A program made the position numbers and the translations under genes. A stretch of 43,705 bases of DNA from Prasinococcaceae sp. CCMP 1430 (lineage: Eukaryota > Prasinodermophyta > Palmophyllophyceae > Prasinococcales > Prasinococcaceae): assembly GCA_013416795.1 (NCBI GenBank), contig RQSC01000306.1:2543-46247 (forward strand). The letters run 5' to 3'. The notes beneath the pieces were generated by a model. That model was not told the DNA's origin and searched no databases. It saw only the letters and a list, made by a program, of their open reading frames with translations. Positions 18,209 through 28,807 of this stretch are shown one piece after another. The stretch's first letter is position 1. Each line of letters begins with the position of its first letter.

Positions 18209-19831
18209 CTAGGGCAAGGCCATCACAACGGCCTTCGCCTCAGCCGCGGCCGCCTTCGCATCGGCGGCCTTGGCCTCTGCCTTGGACGCAGCCTCGGCTT
18301 CGGCCTTGGCGATGGTGGCCGCCTCAGCAGCGGCCTCGGCCTCGGCAGCAGCCTCGGCATCGGCCTTGGCAGCGGCCTCGCGTTCGGCGTTGGCAGCGGT
18401 CTCGGCAGCAGCAGCGGCGGCAGCGGCGGTCTCGGCAGTGGTAGCGGCCTCCGCCGCAGCCTCGGTCTCGGCCTTGGACCCAACCAAGGTGGGCTGCACG
18501 TATCGCGCGCGCGTGTCAGCGCTGGTGGGATGCGCATCAAAGAGGCGCCAGTGTGCGTGTCAAGCGGGTGGCGGTGCGCAAGCCCGACCGACTGCTCGAG
18601 CTTGCGTGCACGAGGCGCTCTCGCGCCGGCGTACCTCGCCGTCGATGAACTCGTAAGTCACGTAGCCCATGCTATCGCCCGCCTTGGCAGCCGCCTCGGC
18701 GGCGGCGGCGGCGGCAGCAGCCACAGCTTCGGTTTGCGCTTTGACTGCGGCCTCGGCCTCGGCTTTGGAGACAGCCTCAGCAACAGCCTTGGCGGCAGCC
18801 TCGGCAGCAGCCTTCGTTGCCGAAGCAGCCTCGGCCTTGGCAGACGACGCTGCCTCAGCGGCGGTCGCCTTCGCAATAGCGGCTTCGGCCTCCGCAATTG
18901 CGGCAGCCTCGGCCTCGGTCGCAGCCTTGGCTTTCGCCTCCGCCTCGGCCTTCGCCTTCGCCTCAGCCTCGGCCTTGGCCTTCGCCTCGGCCTCGGCCTT
19001 CGCCTTCGCCTCAGCCTCGGCCTTCGCCTTCGCCTCGGCCTCGGCCTTGGCCTTCGCCTCCGCCTCGGCCTTCGCCTTCGCCTCCGCCTCGGCCTTTGCC
19101 TTCGCCTCCGCCTCGGCCTTCGCCTTCGCCTCGGCCTCGGCCTTCGCCTTCGCCTCGGCCTCGGCCTTCGCCTTCGCCTCCGCCTCGGCCTTCGCCTTCG
19201 CCTCCGCCTCGGCCTTCGCCTTCGCCTCAGCCTCCGCCTTGGCCTTCGCCTCAGCCTCCGCCTTGGCCTTCGCCTCCGCCTCGGCCTTCGCCTCGGCCTC
19301 GACCTTGGCGAGGGCCTGGGCCTTCGCCTGGGCGGCAGCCGCGGCCTCGGCCATGAAGACCTTCAGAACCTCTGGATTGGTGGCAGGAGCGGCCTCGGCC
19401 TCGGCTTCGACCTTGGCGAGGGCTTGGGCCTTCGCCTGGGCGGCGGCCGCGGCCTCGGCCATGAAGACCTTCAGAACCTCTGGATTGGTGGCAGGAGCGG
19501 CCTCGCCCTTGGCATCGGCGTTCGCGAGGGCCTGGGCATTGGCCTGAGCGGCCGCCGCGGCTTCGGCCTTGAAGACCTTCAGGACTTCTGGGTTGATGGC
19601 AGCAGCCTTTGTGTCGGTCGCCCGCACGGCATCCGCGCGTGTCAGCAGCGCGCCGGTGCTGGCCTTGCCGAGGCGCAAGCTGCGCGCACCGAGCACCGCG
19701 GTGGGCGGGCGCGCGGGGCGGACGCGCTCCGCCGCGCAGGTGGCGATGCACTTCAAGCGCGTGGAAGCAAGCCTGGATGTGTCGCTCCACCCTGCAGAGC
19801 TCAAAGATGCCTCCGCAGCGGTGGCGGGCAA
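18209..19831 (-). CDS. Protein A: tandem Ala/Glu/Lys repeat protein of unknown function
   Basis: I do not recognise a family. Exons 19831-18635 and 18493-18209 join in phase 0 (GGCGAG|GTACGC ... CGTGCAG|CCC) to give 493 residues. In order: an Arg/Ala/Ser-rich N-terminus that could be a transit peptide; three 36-residue repeats starting NPEVLKVF; about 15 copies of the octamer AEAEAKAK; an Ala-rich stretch; the cassette [12 protein letters not shown] at the exon end; and a second Ala/Glu-rich exon ending in ALP. Protein B shares the octamer-type composition and the VTYEF cassette with the same splice boundary, which supports this strand. The only in-frame ATG (19831) makes the 5' end overlap RPA43 by 86 bp, so the start is uncertain. 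The gene converges on the pheophytinase-like gene, 49 bp away. Confidence 0.65.
18925..19300. repeat. 24-bp tandem repeat encoding AEAEAKAK octamers
   Basis: About 15 copies of a 24-bp unit, variations of GCCTTCGCCTTCGCCTCGG on the plus strand, encode the octamer on the minus strand. Third positions vary (TCG, TCC, TCA), so the protein period is kept better than the DNA. Confidence 0.9.
19349..19604. repeat. 108-bp tandem repeat, three copies, encoding NPEVLKVF modules
   Basis: ATGAAGACCTTCAGAACCTC occurs at 19353 and 19461, and a diverged copy lies at 19569. The spacing is exactly 108 bp (36 codons). The first two copies are nearly identical and the third, nearest the N-terminus, is diverged. 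Confidence 0.9.
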
Positions 19832-21074
19832 GCTGGACGGCCTGCTGATGCGCTACAAGCCGCAGCTAGGAGGTGTGGTGCTCGCGTACTCCGGCGCCAA
19901 GGCGGCCGTACGCGACGCGCCTGCGGTGCTGCCGTACGTGCCGCACGTCGTGCTCGACGTGAGCGCGACACTCACAGTATTTTCGCCGCGCGTAGGGGAG
20001 TGCGTGCATGGGGTAGTGACCGCGGTTGGCAGCGAGCTCATCTCGCTGCTGGTGAGTGGCATCAAGGCGGTCGTGCGCGCCGACGAGCTCCGCGCCATCT
20101 CTGCGGACGACCAGGCTGGCGGGGACAAGTGGAGCTACGACCCCGCACGTCGTGTGTGGCACTGCGCATCGGATGGCGAGCGCTCGATCTGCGAGGGCTG
20201 CGAGGTCCGCTTCGTGGTGAGGGGCATTCAGGACCTGCGTGACGACCTGCTAGAGGAAGTTGAGGTGCTCGGTGCTCTGCGGCACTCCGAGGAAAGCCTG
20301 GACGCGGACGCGGCGCTCGGACGGGTAGGCGGCGCGCATGCGCGCGATGCCCCCAAGTGCGCGCCGACCACGCCGCTTGCGTCGCTCGCGACGCGAGGCA
20401 TCGCCGCCAAGTCGCCCCTCATGTCGCCGGGAGACACGGGCGGCGGTAGTGCGAACGTCGCCCGCAAGCGCGTGAGCTTCGCGGCCCTGCCACCTGGCGG
20501 TGTGTCGATGCCCAACGGCGTGGCCAAAATCACGCCACTGCGCAGCAGCAGCGGCGGCGGTGGCGGCGGCAGCACTTTTGGAAAGCCTCAGGGGTCGGGT
20601 GGTGACGCCAGCGATGGCGACGGCGGCGGGAAGAAACGCAAGCGCAGTGGCAGCGAGGGCAGCGACGGCGGCGAGCAGAACGGAGGCGCGGGCGGTGCGG
20701 GCGGCGACGGCGGCGAGGGCACGCCCGGAACCTCGAATGCGGAGAAACAGAAGAGCAAAAAGAAGAAGTACAAGGACAAGAAAAAGCGCAAGGCGAGGGA
20801 GCGAAAGGAGGGTGGCGGGGCCGGCGGCGGCGAAACGCCCGCCACGCCCGCCACGCCCGCTGCGGCCGCCAACGGCTCCGCCGCCGCGGCCAACGGCTCC
20901 GCGGCGGGACAAACGCCAGAGGAGATGCGCCGCAAGATGATTGAGGCGCTACAGAGCCAGATCGACAGCCTCAAGGCGCAGACGACGCCCACGAGCGCAA
21001 CGCCGGGCAAGTCGGGCGGAAAGAAGAAGAAGAAGAAGAAGAAGTACAAGGGCGGCAAAGGGGCGGGCAAGTAG
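19746..21074 (+). CDS. RPA43: RNA polymerase I subunit RPA43
   Basis: A single-exon frame of 442 residues. The N-terminal half matches the RPB7/RPA43 fold: [17 protein letters not shown], then LDGLLMRYKPQLGGVVLAYS, then VLDVSATLTVFSPRVGE and CVHGVVTAVGSELISLLVSG, which opens the OB domain. The second half is low complexity (Gly/Ser/Pro) and ends in a Lys-rich tail (GGKKKKKKKKYKGGKG), typical of nucleolar RPA43 proteins. It pairs with RPA14-type subunits to form the stalk of RNA polymerase I, contacts Rrn3 and transcribes rRNA genes. ATG 19746 is chosen because it immediately precedes the conserved segment; an upstream ATG at 19569 would add sequence antisense to protein A. The start overlaps the predicted start of protein A on the other strand. 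Confidence 0.88.
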   Translation: MHFKRVEASLDVSLHPAELKDASAAVAGKLDGLLMRYKPQLGGVVLAYSGAKAAVRDAPAVLPYVPHVVLDVSATLTVFSPRVGECVHGVVTAVGSELISLLVSGIKAVVRADELRAISADDQAGGDKWSYDPARRVWHCASDGERSICEGCEVRFVVRGIQDLRDDLLEEVEVLGALRHSEESLDADAALGRVGGAHARDAPKCAPTTPLASLATRGIAAKSPLMSPGDTGGGSANVARKRVSFAALPPGGVSMPNGVAKITPLRSSSGGGGGGSTFGKPQGSGGDASDGDGGGKKRKRSGSEGSDGGEQNGGAGGAGGDGGEGTPGTSNAEKQKSKKKKYKDKKKRKARERKEGGGAGGGETPATPATPAAAANGSAAAANGSAAGQTPEEMRRKMIEALQSQIDSLKAQTTPTSATPGKSGGKKKKKKKKYKGGKGAGK

Positions 21075-21393
21075 GGTGCTCCAGGGTAGCCCCTCCCGCC
21101 CTGCCACTCAACGTAATCAAAACTCCCCCTTCTGACTTCAGCACTGCTCGCATCTCAGTGTGGTTGCCGACGGTCGCTTGCGGGAGCGAGGAGGCGTCAC
21201 GCGGCATCCCGCCGTGCATGCCAGGTGGTACTACGGTTGTTTTAATGTGCACATGAGTCGCGGCATCAGTGTGCGTGTGTGCCAGGCGCGGGCTCGGCGC
21301 TGCCGCCCGCACCACCGCCCCGCGGCACCGATTTTGTCCCGCACAATCGCCGGGCCTCCGTGTCACGCCGCGCAAAATTTTGTTGGCGCTTCT
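21075..21393. other. 3' spacer between RPA43 and APS kinase
   Basis: A convergent 319-bp spacer that serves as the 3' end of both genes. I see no gene or structured element in it. Confidence 0.6.
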
Positions 21394-22291
21394 TCACAGA
21401 TAGCCCTTCTTCTCAAGATACTCGATGACGGTCTGCGCCATCTCGGCGGGCGGCGCGAGGTCGCCGCCCTCCTCGGCGACCTGGATCTGAATCTCGGGCG
21501 TCAGCGGCTCCTCGTACGGGTCGTCGATGCCCGTGAAGCCCTTGATCTTGCCCGCACGCGCGGCCTTGTACAGGCCCTTCGGGTCGCGATCCTCGCACAC
21601 CGACAGCGGGATCTTCATGTACACCTCCACGAAGTCACCCTCGGGCATGAGCGCACGCACGGCGTCGCGGTCGCCGCGGTACGGCGAGATGAAGCTCACG
21701 AGGGTAATCACACCGGTGTCAGCGTACAGCTTCGAGACCTCACCGATGCGGCGGATGTTCTCCTCGCGGTCCTCCGCGCTGAAGCCGAGGTTCTTGCACA
21801 GGCCGTGGCGGATGTTGTCGCCGTCGAGCACGTACGCGAGCTTGCCGCGGTTGGCCAGGGCGTGCTCAACAGTGTACGCCTTTTGCGAGCGAGGGCAATC
21901 GCAGGATGGAGCGGCAGCAGGGAGGTTGTGGGGCGCGTCAGCAGGGCGACATTGCCAGCCTCGCGCGAGCGCACGCGATCGCAGCGCGATTGCAGCCCGA
22001 CCGCGGCCGCGTCGCGGCCGGGTGGCGTCCGCCGCGTCAGCGGGGCGGGCAACGCACCAGCGTGGACTTGCCGCTACCCGAGAGACCAGTGAACCACAGC
22101 ACGCAGCCCTTCTGGCCGAGAATCTTCTCACGGACGTCGCGCGTGACGTGCGACTCGTGCCACTTGATGTTGGTCGACTCGCCGACGTCGTACGCGGTCG
22201 TCTTCACGAAGCGCGTCGCCAGCGCGGGGAGCAGCGGCGCCGCCTGATCCCCACGCCGCGCAGTCGCACCGGGCGTGGCGAATGCGGGCAC
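21394..22291 (-). CDS. APK: Adenylylsulfate (APS) kinase
   Basis: Exons 22291-22058 and 21879-21394 join in phase 0 across a 178-bp intron (ACGCTG|GTGCGT ... CAAAAG|GCG) and give 239 residues. The splice falls directly after the P-loop ([10 protein letters not shown], residues 69-78). After it come [17 protein letters not shown], the segment [22 protein letters not shown], the [11 protein letters not shown] motif and [13 protein letters not shown]. All are standard for APS kinases. The enzyme phosphorylates APS to PAPS, the sulfate donor for sulfotransferases; plant forms act in plastids or cytosol. The N-terminus before the conserved STNIKWHE is short, and an alternative first exon could end at a GCCAAG|GTGCGC site near 22412, so targeting is undecided. 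Confidence 0.93.
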
Positions 22292-23413
22292 ACAGGCGGC
22301 GGGTTGGGGACAGGCGACACACGTCAGTCACGATCGCCGCCATCGAGAGCGCTCGCGCCGGGCGCTCGCGCCGCCCGCGGCGCCCGCGTCGCCGCGCGCT
22401 TGCGCGCGCACCTTGGCGTCGGCCGCGCACAGAAAACACTTGACCTTCATGTACCAGTTGCCAGCCTTGACGACACACCCTTCCCCACCCCCATCCCCCA
22501 TCCCACCCCACCCCCGCCGTCAACACCCCGTCAACACCCCCCGCCAGAGCATGCGGGCGCAATTCGCGCGCGCGCCGCCGCGGCGACGACGATTGGCCGA
22601 TTTCCGCCGGCCCCGCAGCAGCCGCAGCCAACCAAACGTGCGAGGTCTATCCTGAAATCGCCATGCGATTACAGTACAGGATCTCCTCGCGCTGATCAGG
22701 ATCGATCCATCCACGCGCGGGCGCATGCACGCGAGGCACGCACGCCTCGCACGCGCCCAGCCAGCGGCGGGAGGTCGAAGACGACGAACCTGCCTGCTGT
22801 ACTGACTGACGGTACGCCGCACGAGCGCCCGCTGTGTCTGTGCCCCCGCGGCAGCAGCGCCGGGCGCCGACGCCTGGCTGGCGCCGTTCCCTGGCCGACC
22901 GGCTGACCGACCCACGGGCGCCGCCCCTCCATCCGTCCGTCTCGAACCCAAACCCAATCCCAAAAGTGCCCACATCGATCCACACACTCTGGTGCACCCT
23001 CACACGCCACGACCACGACGAACACACCAAAACGCCTTCTCTCGCTGTTTGGTGGGGACCCTCTACGCGTTGAACCTAAATCTCCGCGGCCCCGGGGGCG
23101 CGCCGCGCTGAGCTGGCGTGGCGGCCGCCGGCCGCTGCCAAAGGTGGTGCGCGGAGCGCGGTATCGCGCGCGGCGAGGAGCGGAATCCATGCGAGTGGAA
23201 ATCGTATGAAAATTTGGTCGCATTGGATTCCAAATTGAAGATGAATTGATGGGATTCGGAGAGAGGGGTTCCGGGAACGCCCGCGCGCGCGAACGCGCGC
23301 GGCTGGCGGGGGGGGCGCGGCGGGCTGCGTCACACGCGGCGAGCGCGCGCGCGCGCGCCCCGTGGCGGCAGCTGGGCAGCCGGGCGGTCAAGCCGCCAGG
23401 TGGTCAGGCAACC
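22292..23413. promoter_or_regulatory. Divergent spacer between APS kinase and MIOX
   Basis: This 1.1-kb region between head-to-head genes must hold both promoters. It has CCCCACC-rich tracts near 22480-22520 and a conspicuous AT-richer patch at about 23185-23255. A short open reading on the minus strand near 22412-22475 (MKVKCFLCAADAK) before a consensus-like donor could be an extra first exon of APS kinase. Nothing else is supported. Confidence 0.4.
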
Positions 23414-24575
23414 ATGAGCCCGCCGGCCGCCGTAGCGCCGCCGCCTCCGCTGCCGGCGGCCGCGGCAACATTCCGCCAGTACCGCAACGATGGGGGAGGG
23501 GGCAACGACGGTGCGCCGGGACAGAGCGCGCGACTGCGTGTGCCGACCGCCCACCTTTTCCACCCCTGCGTGTTCCGCTGACCCGCTCGCGCGCTCCTCA
23601 CCCGCGTCCCATCCTATTTGACCCCGCTTTTCCCGCGCGCGTGCGTGCGCCCGATGCTCTTGACGCGCACCCGCGCGCGCATGCAGACCCGCGCACGGCG
23701 GTCACCTCGCGCGTGGAGGCCTTCTACAAGGAACAGCACGAGCGCCAGACCGTCGAGTTCGTGCGCGCCATGGAGGCGCGCTACACGCCTGCCCCGGCGC
23801 GTCGCGCGCCTGGTATGCCGCGCATGGGCGTGTGGGAGGCCGCAGAGCTGCTCGATACCATCATCGACGACAGCGATCCGGACACGTCGCTCTCGCAGAT
23901 CGAGCATTGCATGCAAACCGCCGAGGCGCTGCGAGCTGCGTTCCCCGGCGAGGAGCACGGCTGGTTGCATCTGACGGGCTTCATTCACGATTTGGGGAAG
24001 GTGCTGGCACATCCGGCCTTCGGATGCTTGCCCCAGTGGGCTGTCGTCGGAGACACCTACCCGGTTGCATGCGCGCCAGACCCACTGGTGGTGTACCACG
24101 AGCACTTCGCGGGCTGCCCGGACGCGCGGGTCGAGGCGTACGCCAGAAAGCACGGCGTGTATTCGCCCGGATGTGGGCTGGACAACGTGCACATGTCGTG
24201 GGGGCACGATGAGTACATTTACCGCGTGCTACGAGCGCACGCGCCGTGCGTGCTACCCCCCGAGGCGCTGTTCATCTGCCGATATCACAGCTTCTACGCG
24301 TTGCACCAGCACGGCGCCTACGAATGGATGCTGACGGCCGAGGAGCGCCACACCATGCTCCCGTGGCTACGCACATTTCAGCGCTTCGACCTGTACTCGA
24401 AAGTACGTGCGCCCTTCCGCACGCGCACGCCCCCGCGTGTCCGAGCCTTCGCACGCTGACGGACAGCGCGCCTGCGTGCACGCAGGACGACGACAACAGG
24501 CTTGACGTGCGCGCGCTGAGGCCATACTACGAGTCGCTCATCGACACGTACGTGCCTGGCGTGCTTCAGTGGTGA
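23414..24575 (+). CDS. MIOX: Myo-inositol oxygenase
   Basis: Three exons, 23414-23510, 23687-24402 and 24486-24575, give 300 residues, the normal family size. The introns are 176 bp (donor GTGCGC, splitting an Asp codon) and 83 bp (GTACGT ... CGCAG). The residues expected to bind the two irons are all present: H106 (IEHCMQTAEALR), H133 and D134 (GFIHDLGK), H206 (SWGHDEYI), H233 (CRYHSFY) and D267 (QRFDLYSK). The protein ends YYESLIDTYVPGVLQW, as in other MIOX proteins. The enzyme cleaves myo-inositol to D-glucuronate in the cytosol, feeding inositol breakdown and, in plants, UDP-glucuronate for cell walls. The N-terminus carries a proline-rich lead before FRQYRND. The first exon is supported by the restored FRQYRND...RVEAFYKEQH spacing. 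Confidence 0.93.
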
Positions 24576-24709
24576 CATGCATGACCGCACAATGCAAGAC
24601 CGCACGCGCTACTCAGGCAGCAGATGTAAGAAAGTCGGCGCGCACGCATTTGAGACAGAATAAGATTCGAGAGGAAAGAATGCCGATGGGTACGCCGGGC
24701 ACAGCGCCT

Positions 24710-27700
24710 TCAGTGGACGCCTTCAGGTTGCGTTGGCTTAACATGGAAGCCTCCTTGGTAGCGAATGCCTTCCTGGAGATCGGGCGGCAGGCGATGCATC
24801 TGCTGCGCCTCCGGGCAGCTCTCCTGCAGCGTGAGCGCCAGCGGCACGCCCGCGGGGCCGTACAGCGCGGCGGCCTCCTCGTTGTTGGCGAGCCCGAGAC
24901 TCTTAGGGTCGGCGCTCACGACTTGTCCCAAAGGATTCACGGCGTAGCCCAAGCCCAAGCCTTCAGTTCGAACGCACACGCGCAAACGCGAGCAAGTGCA
25001 GGATAGCAGGTTCGTCAGCACGTCGATCGCGCATCGCAGTTGCGTGTGCGCGCCCGCGCACGCTCTGCGTGCACACGCGGCCCCATGTACGCGCGCGTGC
25101 GCATTCGCGCTCGGTTCTCACCTCTGTTTGGTTTTGGCTTGAGCGCGCCCAGCCTGTCCAAGTAGGCGCCCGGATCGGCCTCGTCCGAGTCTCCATCGAC
25201 TTCGTCCGAATCGCCGAGTTCCTCTAGCAAGGCGTTCGCCTGCGCTGCGCTCAGCAGAGCGTTGCTGCACGCTTTCTCGTCGCCATCCGAGGGCGTACCG
25301 TCGGTCTCGGCCCCAGCCCCGGCCCTAAACGCCCCGGCAGCGTTGGCCGCAGCCTGAGACTCGGCACTGCTGTCATCTGCAGCTGCAGCATCGATTTTTT
25401 TGTCCTCGTCTGCAGAGGCGACCATACACGCGGCCCCGTACTCTGTTCCAGCCTCGCCAGCGGCCCCGGTCGGAGGCGTGCCCCTACCCCCTTGGCACCT
25501 TTTCGTGGCAACCTCAGCGGCGGACTCGATGCCAGCCTCCGCAGAGATGGCTCTAACTGACAGCCCGTCCAGCACTGCTGGGAACGCACGCCTCGCTTCC
25601 CTATCCTTACCGTCTGCAATGAGCCTCAGCACCGCGCGATACTCCTTGGCGAGCTCCCCCTCCGAAGACGCGTCTGGGTCCCACAGCGACACCCGCCCCG
25701 TGTCATCAGCGGTAAGCAGAACCTTGCCATCGGCGGAGAACGCCACGTGGCGCTGCGGCTCGCCGCAGTGCCACTCGCACAGTAGTGCCTTTGAAGCCGC
25801 TGCAAAGAGACGCAGGCTACCATCGAGTGACACCGCAGCAAAGCGCGCGCCATCTGGTGAGTAGGCCACCCCGAACCAGGCGCCACTGAAGCAGCCACCG
25901 TTGAGATGGACCTCGCCCATGCCGCGCAGCGACGACTGCACACAGCGGAGTGGTTTACCGCTGAGCGCCCGGCCCTTATGGGCGTCAATCACCGTCTCGG
26001 GCTTGCCCTCGCCAACTGGCTCACCCTTGATCTCCCACTCGACGATGGTCCCATCGAGACTTGCGCTGAGCAGGGTGTCGTACTCGGCGCCCTCGTCGCG
26101 ACCGGGCTTGAATGCAAGAGCACTGATGGCGCAGAGGTGGGCGTCGTGGTACCGCAAGATTCGCCCGGAGATGGCGCTGAAGACCAGCAGGCGGTTCTGC
26201 TGCACACGACCGGCAATGGCGCAGTGCGTGGCGAAGACCACCATGCGCCCACAGGGCGTGTACATGAGCTCGTTGACGGGGCCGGCAGTCCAACGCATGG
26301 TGTGCAGGCACTCGCCTGGTCCCTCGACATCGCCCACGAGATCCCACACGCGCACATCTTCGTCGTCCGACGCGCTGGCGAGCTGGCGGCCTGACGGACT
26401 GAACACGACGCGGTTGATGGTCTTCTTGTGCAGCGACGCCGTGGCAAGGCGTAGCAGGCCCGTGTGCGCATCCCACAGCCGGATGACGCGGTCGTCTCCC
26501 GCCGTGGCCAGGGCTGCGCCATATGCGTCGAAGGCGATGCTGCGTAGAGGGGCACAATGGCCTGCGAGCACCGCCACGCATTCGCCGCCTCCGGACTCAA
26601 CGTCGAGCAGCCACAGCCGAGCGGTTGCATCCTCAGAGGCTGTTGCAAGCAGCGTCGAGCCATCAGGGCACCAAGCAAGCGCAGTCACGGGCGCCTCGTG
26701 CCCCTCGAGTGCCGCGAGGAGTTCGCCGCTCGGCGCGCGCCACACGAAGGTCAGCCCGCTCTTGCAGCCGCCTGCCACCAGGGGCGCATCAGAGCCAGCG
26801 CCGCCGCCATTCCCCTTGTGCAGGTGTGACATCGGGTGCGGGTGGCGAAAGGCCACCGCATGCACCGCCGAGCCGGCGTGCGCGACACCCACGCGCGCGC
26901 AGCTTCGCAACGCCTCCCGAGCGCGCTCGAGCAGTGGGCCCGCGTCCGCCAGCCGGCAGCGTGGTGGCGCGGGGCCGTGTCCCCGCGCGAGGCCTAGCTC
27001 GCGTGCGCGCTCGAGTGCCTCGCGCGCGCCCGCCCACATCTCTAGCTCCAGCATGGCCTCGGCCTTGGATACGAATGCGTCCACCCACATTGGCCGTAGC
27101 GACGCAGCGGCAGCGCCGTCTGGGAGCGCCGCGAACACATTGCCGAGCGCGAGATGCGTGCGGCAGCGCGCTTCGAGCGCCTCGCTGAGCCGTGCGCTTA
27201 ACTCTGCCGAAGACGACGCAGATGCGCTCTCGGCTTCGGACGCCAGCGCGCGCTCAGCGCCGTCCAGATACGCGAGCGCAGCCACGTAGTCACATCGCGC
27301 GTATGCGGCGTGCGCAGCCGACAGCATGTCCGACTCGGGCAAGTCGACTTCGCATGGGCGCGACGCGGGCGGCGTGTCGGCGTCTGCGCATCGCGTCTCC
27401 GACGACGGAGGCTGGGTGCCACTGCCGTACTCACTCGGCCCCATTTCTTGCGGGTGCACTCTCCTTGGTTGCTGCGGCTGCGGCTGCGGCTGCGGCTGCG
27501 GCTGCGGCTGCGGCTGCGGCTGCGGCTGCGGCTGCGGCTGCGGCTGCGGCCTCTGCGTTGCCTTCTGGGGCCTCGCTGCAACGGTCGCTGCCGCGGCGGA
27601 GCCCCTACCCCTTGCCACCCCCCTGACGCCGACCCCGCCGCTACCCATGCCTCCGAAGGCCTTTGCGGCTGCAGTCGCGCCCTGCCGGCGCGCTGCCATT

Positions 27701-28159
27701 GCGCGTGCGAGTGATGTTGGTCCGCCGGGAGCACGCCAGGCAACGCCCCCGCGCCCACCTGCGCCTGCCCGAGCGCTGGCAGGGCGGTGGCCCGCGCGCG
27801 CTGCGCCTGCAGCGCCCGAGGCAAGCTCGGCCTTCGCCCATCCTTCCGAAAGTGCCTCATATGCCTTGCGGACTACATGCGCGAATAGGCGTGTGCGGGA
27901 GGGGCGCAGTGTGTGTCAGTGAGCGCAATACGACCACCGCGTGCATTCATTGCACACGCGGATGCCATGCGCCGGCGGCCATTGCCTGCGACGAGTGCGC
28001 GCGCGCACCCCGGTCGAACTGCGCGGCGCTGCCGCCCTTGTCGGGATGGCTCTTCACGGCGAGTTTCTTGTACGCGACCTTCACGTCGGCCTCAGATGCG
28101 AAGCGCGGCAAGTCGAGTGCGCGCAAGGCCTCGCCAAGATCCATCGCGCCCGCCCCCAT
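24710..28159 (-). CDS. J-domain / TPR-like / WD40-repeat fusion protein
   Basis: Exons 28159-28009, 27872-25122 and 24960-24710 join in phase 1 twice (donors GTGCGC and GTGAGA) and give 1050 residues. Exon 1 encodes a J-domain start with the HPD triad (LAVKSHPDKGGSAAQFDR). The splice to GTAG|TCCGCAAG restores FDRVRKAYEALSEG, the usual fourth helix. After a Pro-Gln repeat come TPR-like helices (about 27330-26950) and at least seven WD40 blades from about 26860 to 25680, for example GHEAPVTALAWCPDGSTLLATA and DDRVIRLWDAHTG. The acidic tail and the last exon (GYAVNPLGQVVSADPKSLGL) are unassigned. J domains recruit and activate Hsp70, while TPR and WD40 regions bind partners, so a co-chaperone adaptor is likely. 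ATG 28144 is an alternative start. Confidence 0.82.
27470..27550. repeat. GGCTGC hexamer repeat encoding (Pro-Gln)n
   Basis: About 13 perfect hexamers lie in the J/TPR/WD40 gene. On the minus strand they read CCGCAG, giving a Pro-Gln linker between the J domain and the TPR-like region. The tract is likely polymorphic. Confidence 0.9.
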
Positions 28160-28807
28160 CCGCCCACCCACTCCACCTTCCCGCCACCAGGCGCGCCCGT
28201 TGGCGCGCCGCGCGGAGTGCCGCGCCGGCGCGCTCGTCTGCGCTGTACGCACAATGCGCACGTGCACGCCGCAGCGGCGCGGGTCCCTCGGCGGAGGGAT
28301 GGGAGCTGATGACGCGCTCACACGCATCCCAGCGAGCCTCATCCACACGGGGTCTCCCACCCCGTGCTCTCCTCGCGGCGGCCGGCCGGCGCCCCAAGCG
28401 GCGCAGCGGCAGCGCGCGCCAGGGGGGAACGCGCATTTCACGGCCCGCCTAATTCAGCGAGTGTTTGGAAAATAAAATTCTCTTTTGTGTTGTCAAGAGT
28501 CCGATTTCGCCTTCCGGAATCTTCTGGCGTCTTCGTAACGGCAGCGGCGGCGCGAGCGCGCACAGGGACTGCGGATGCGAACGAAGCAGAATTAGGCAAC
28601 CTACGTACACAACCTACGTACAGTACTGTACGATCCCCATCACAGACCCTCTCTAGTAGCTCCTCTCTCTACTGTAGCTAGGTGTCGTTGTGCATTCAGG
28701 TGGCCAGCATGTGCGGCGCGCGTGCGCCATCGGCAGCAGCGTGGGCGCCATCGGTAGCGGCGTGCGCGCCGGGTCTTTCGGGGCACGATCAAGCCTCAAG
28801 GACGCCA
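28160..28807. promoter_or_regulatory. Spacer holding the J/TPR/WD40 promoter and protein B 3' end
   Basis: A 648-bp stretch. It has a duplicated AACCTACGTACA motif at about 28599-28622, next to a GTACAGTACTGTAC palindrome. The J-domain frame stays open upstream to 28441, but that sequence is Arg/Pro-rich and looks like leader rather than protein. No gene is seen. Confidence 0.4.

Noticed and set aside
18188-20242. Long plus-strand Leu/Gly-rich open frame (684 codons) across the protein A repeats
   Set aside because: It is the antisense shadow of the Ala/Glu/Lys repeats. The minus strand is supported by the shared cassette with protein B and by splice signals.
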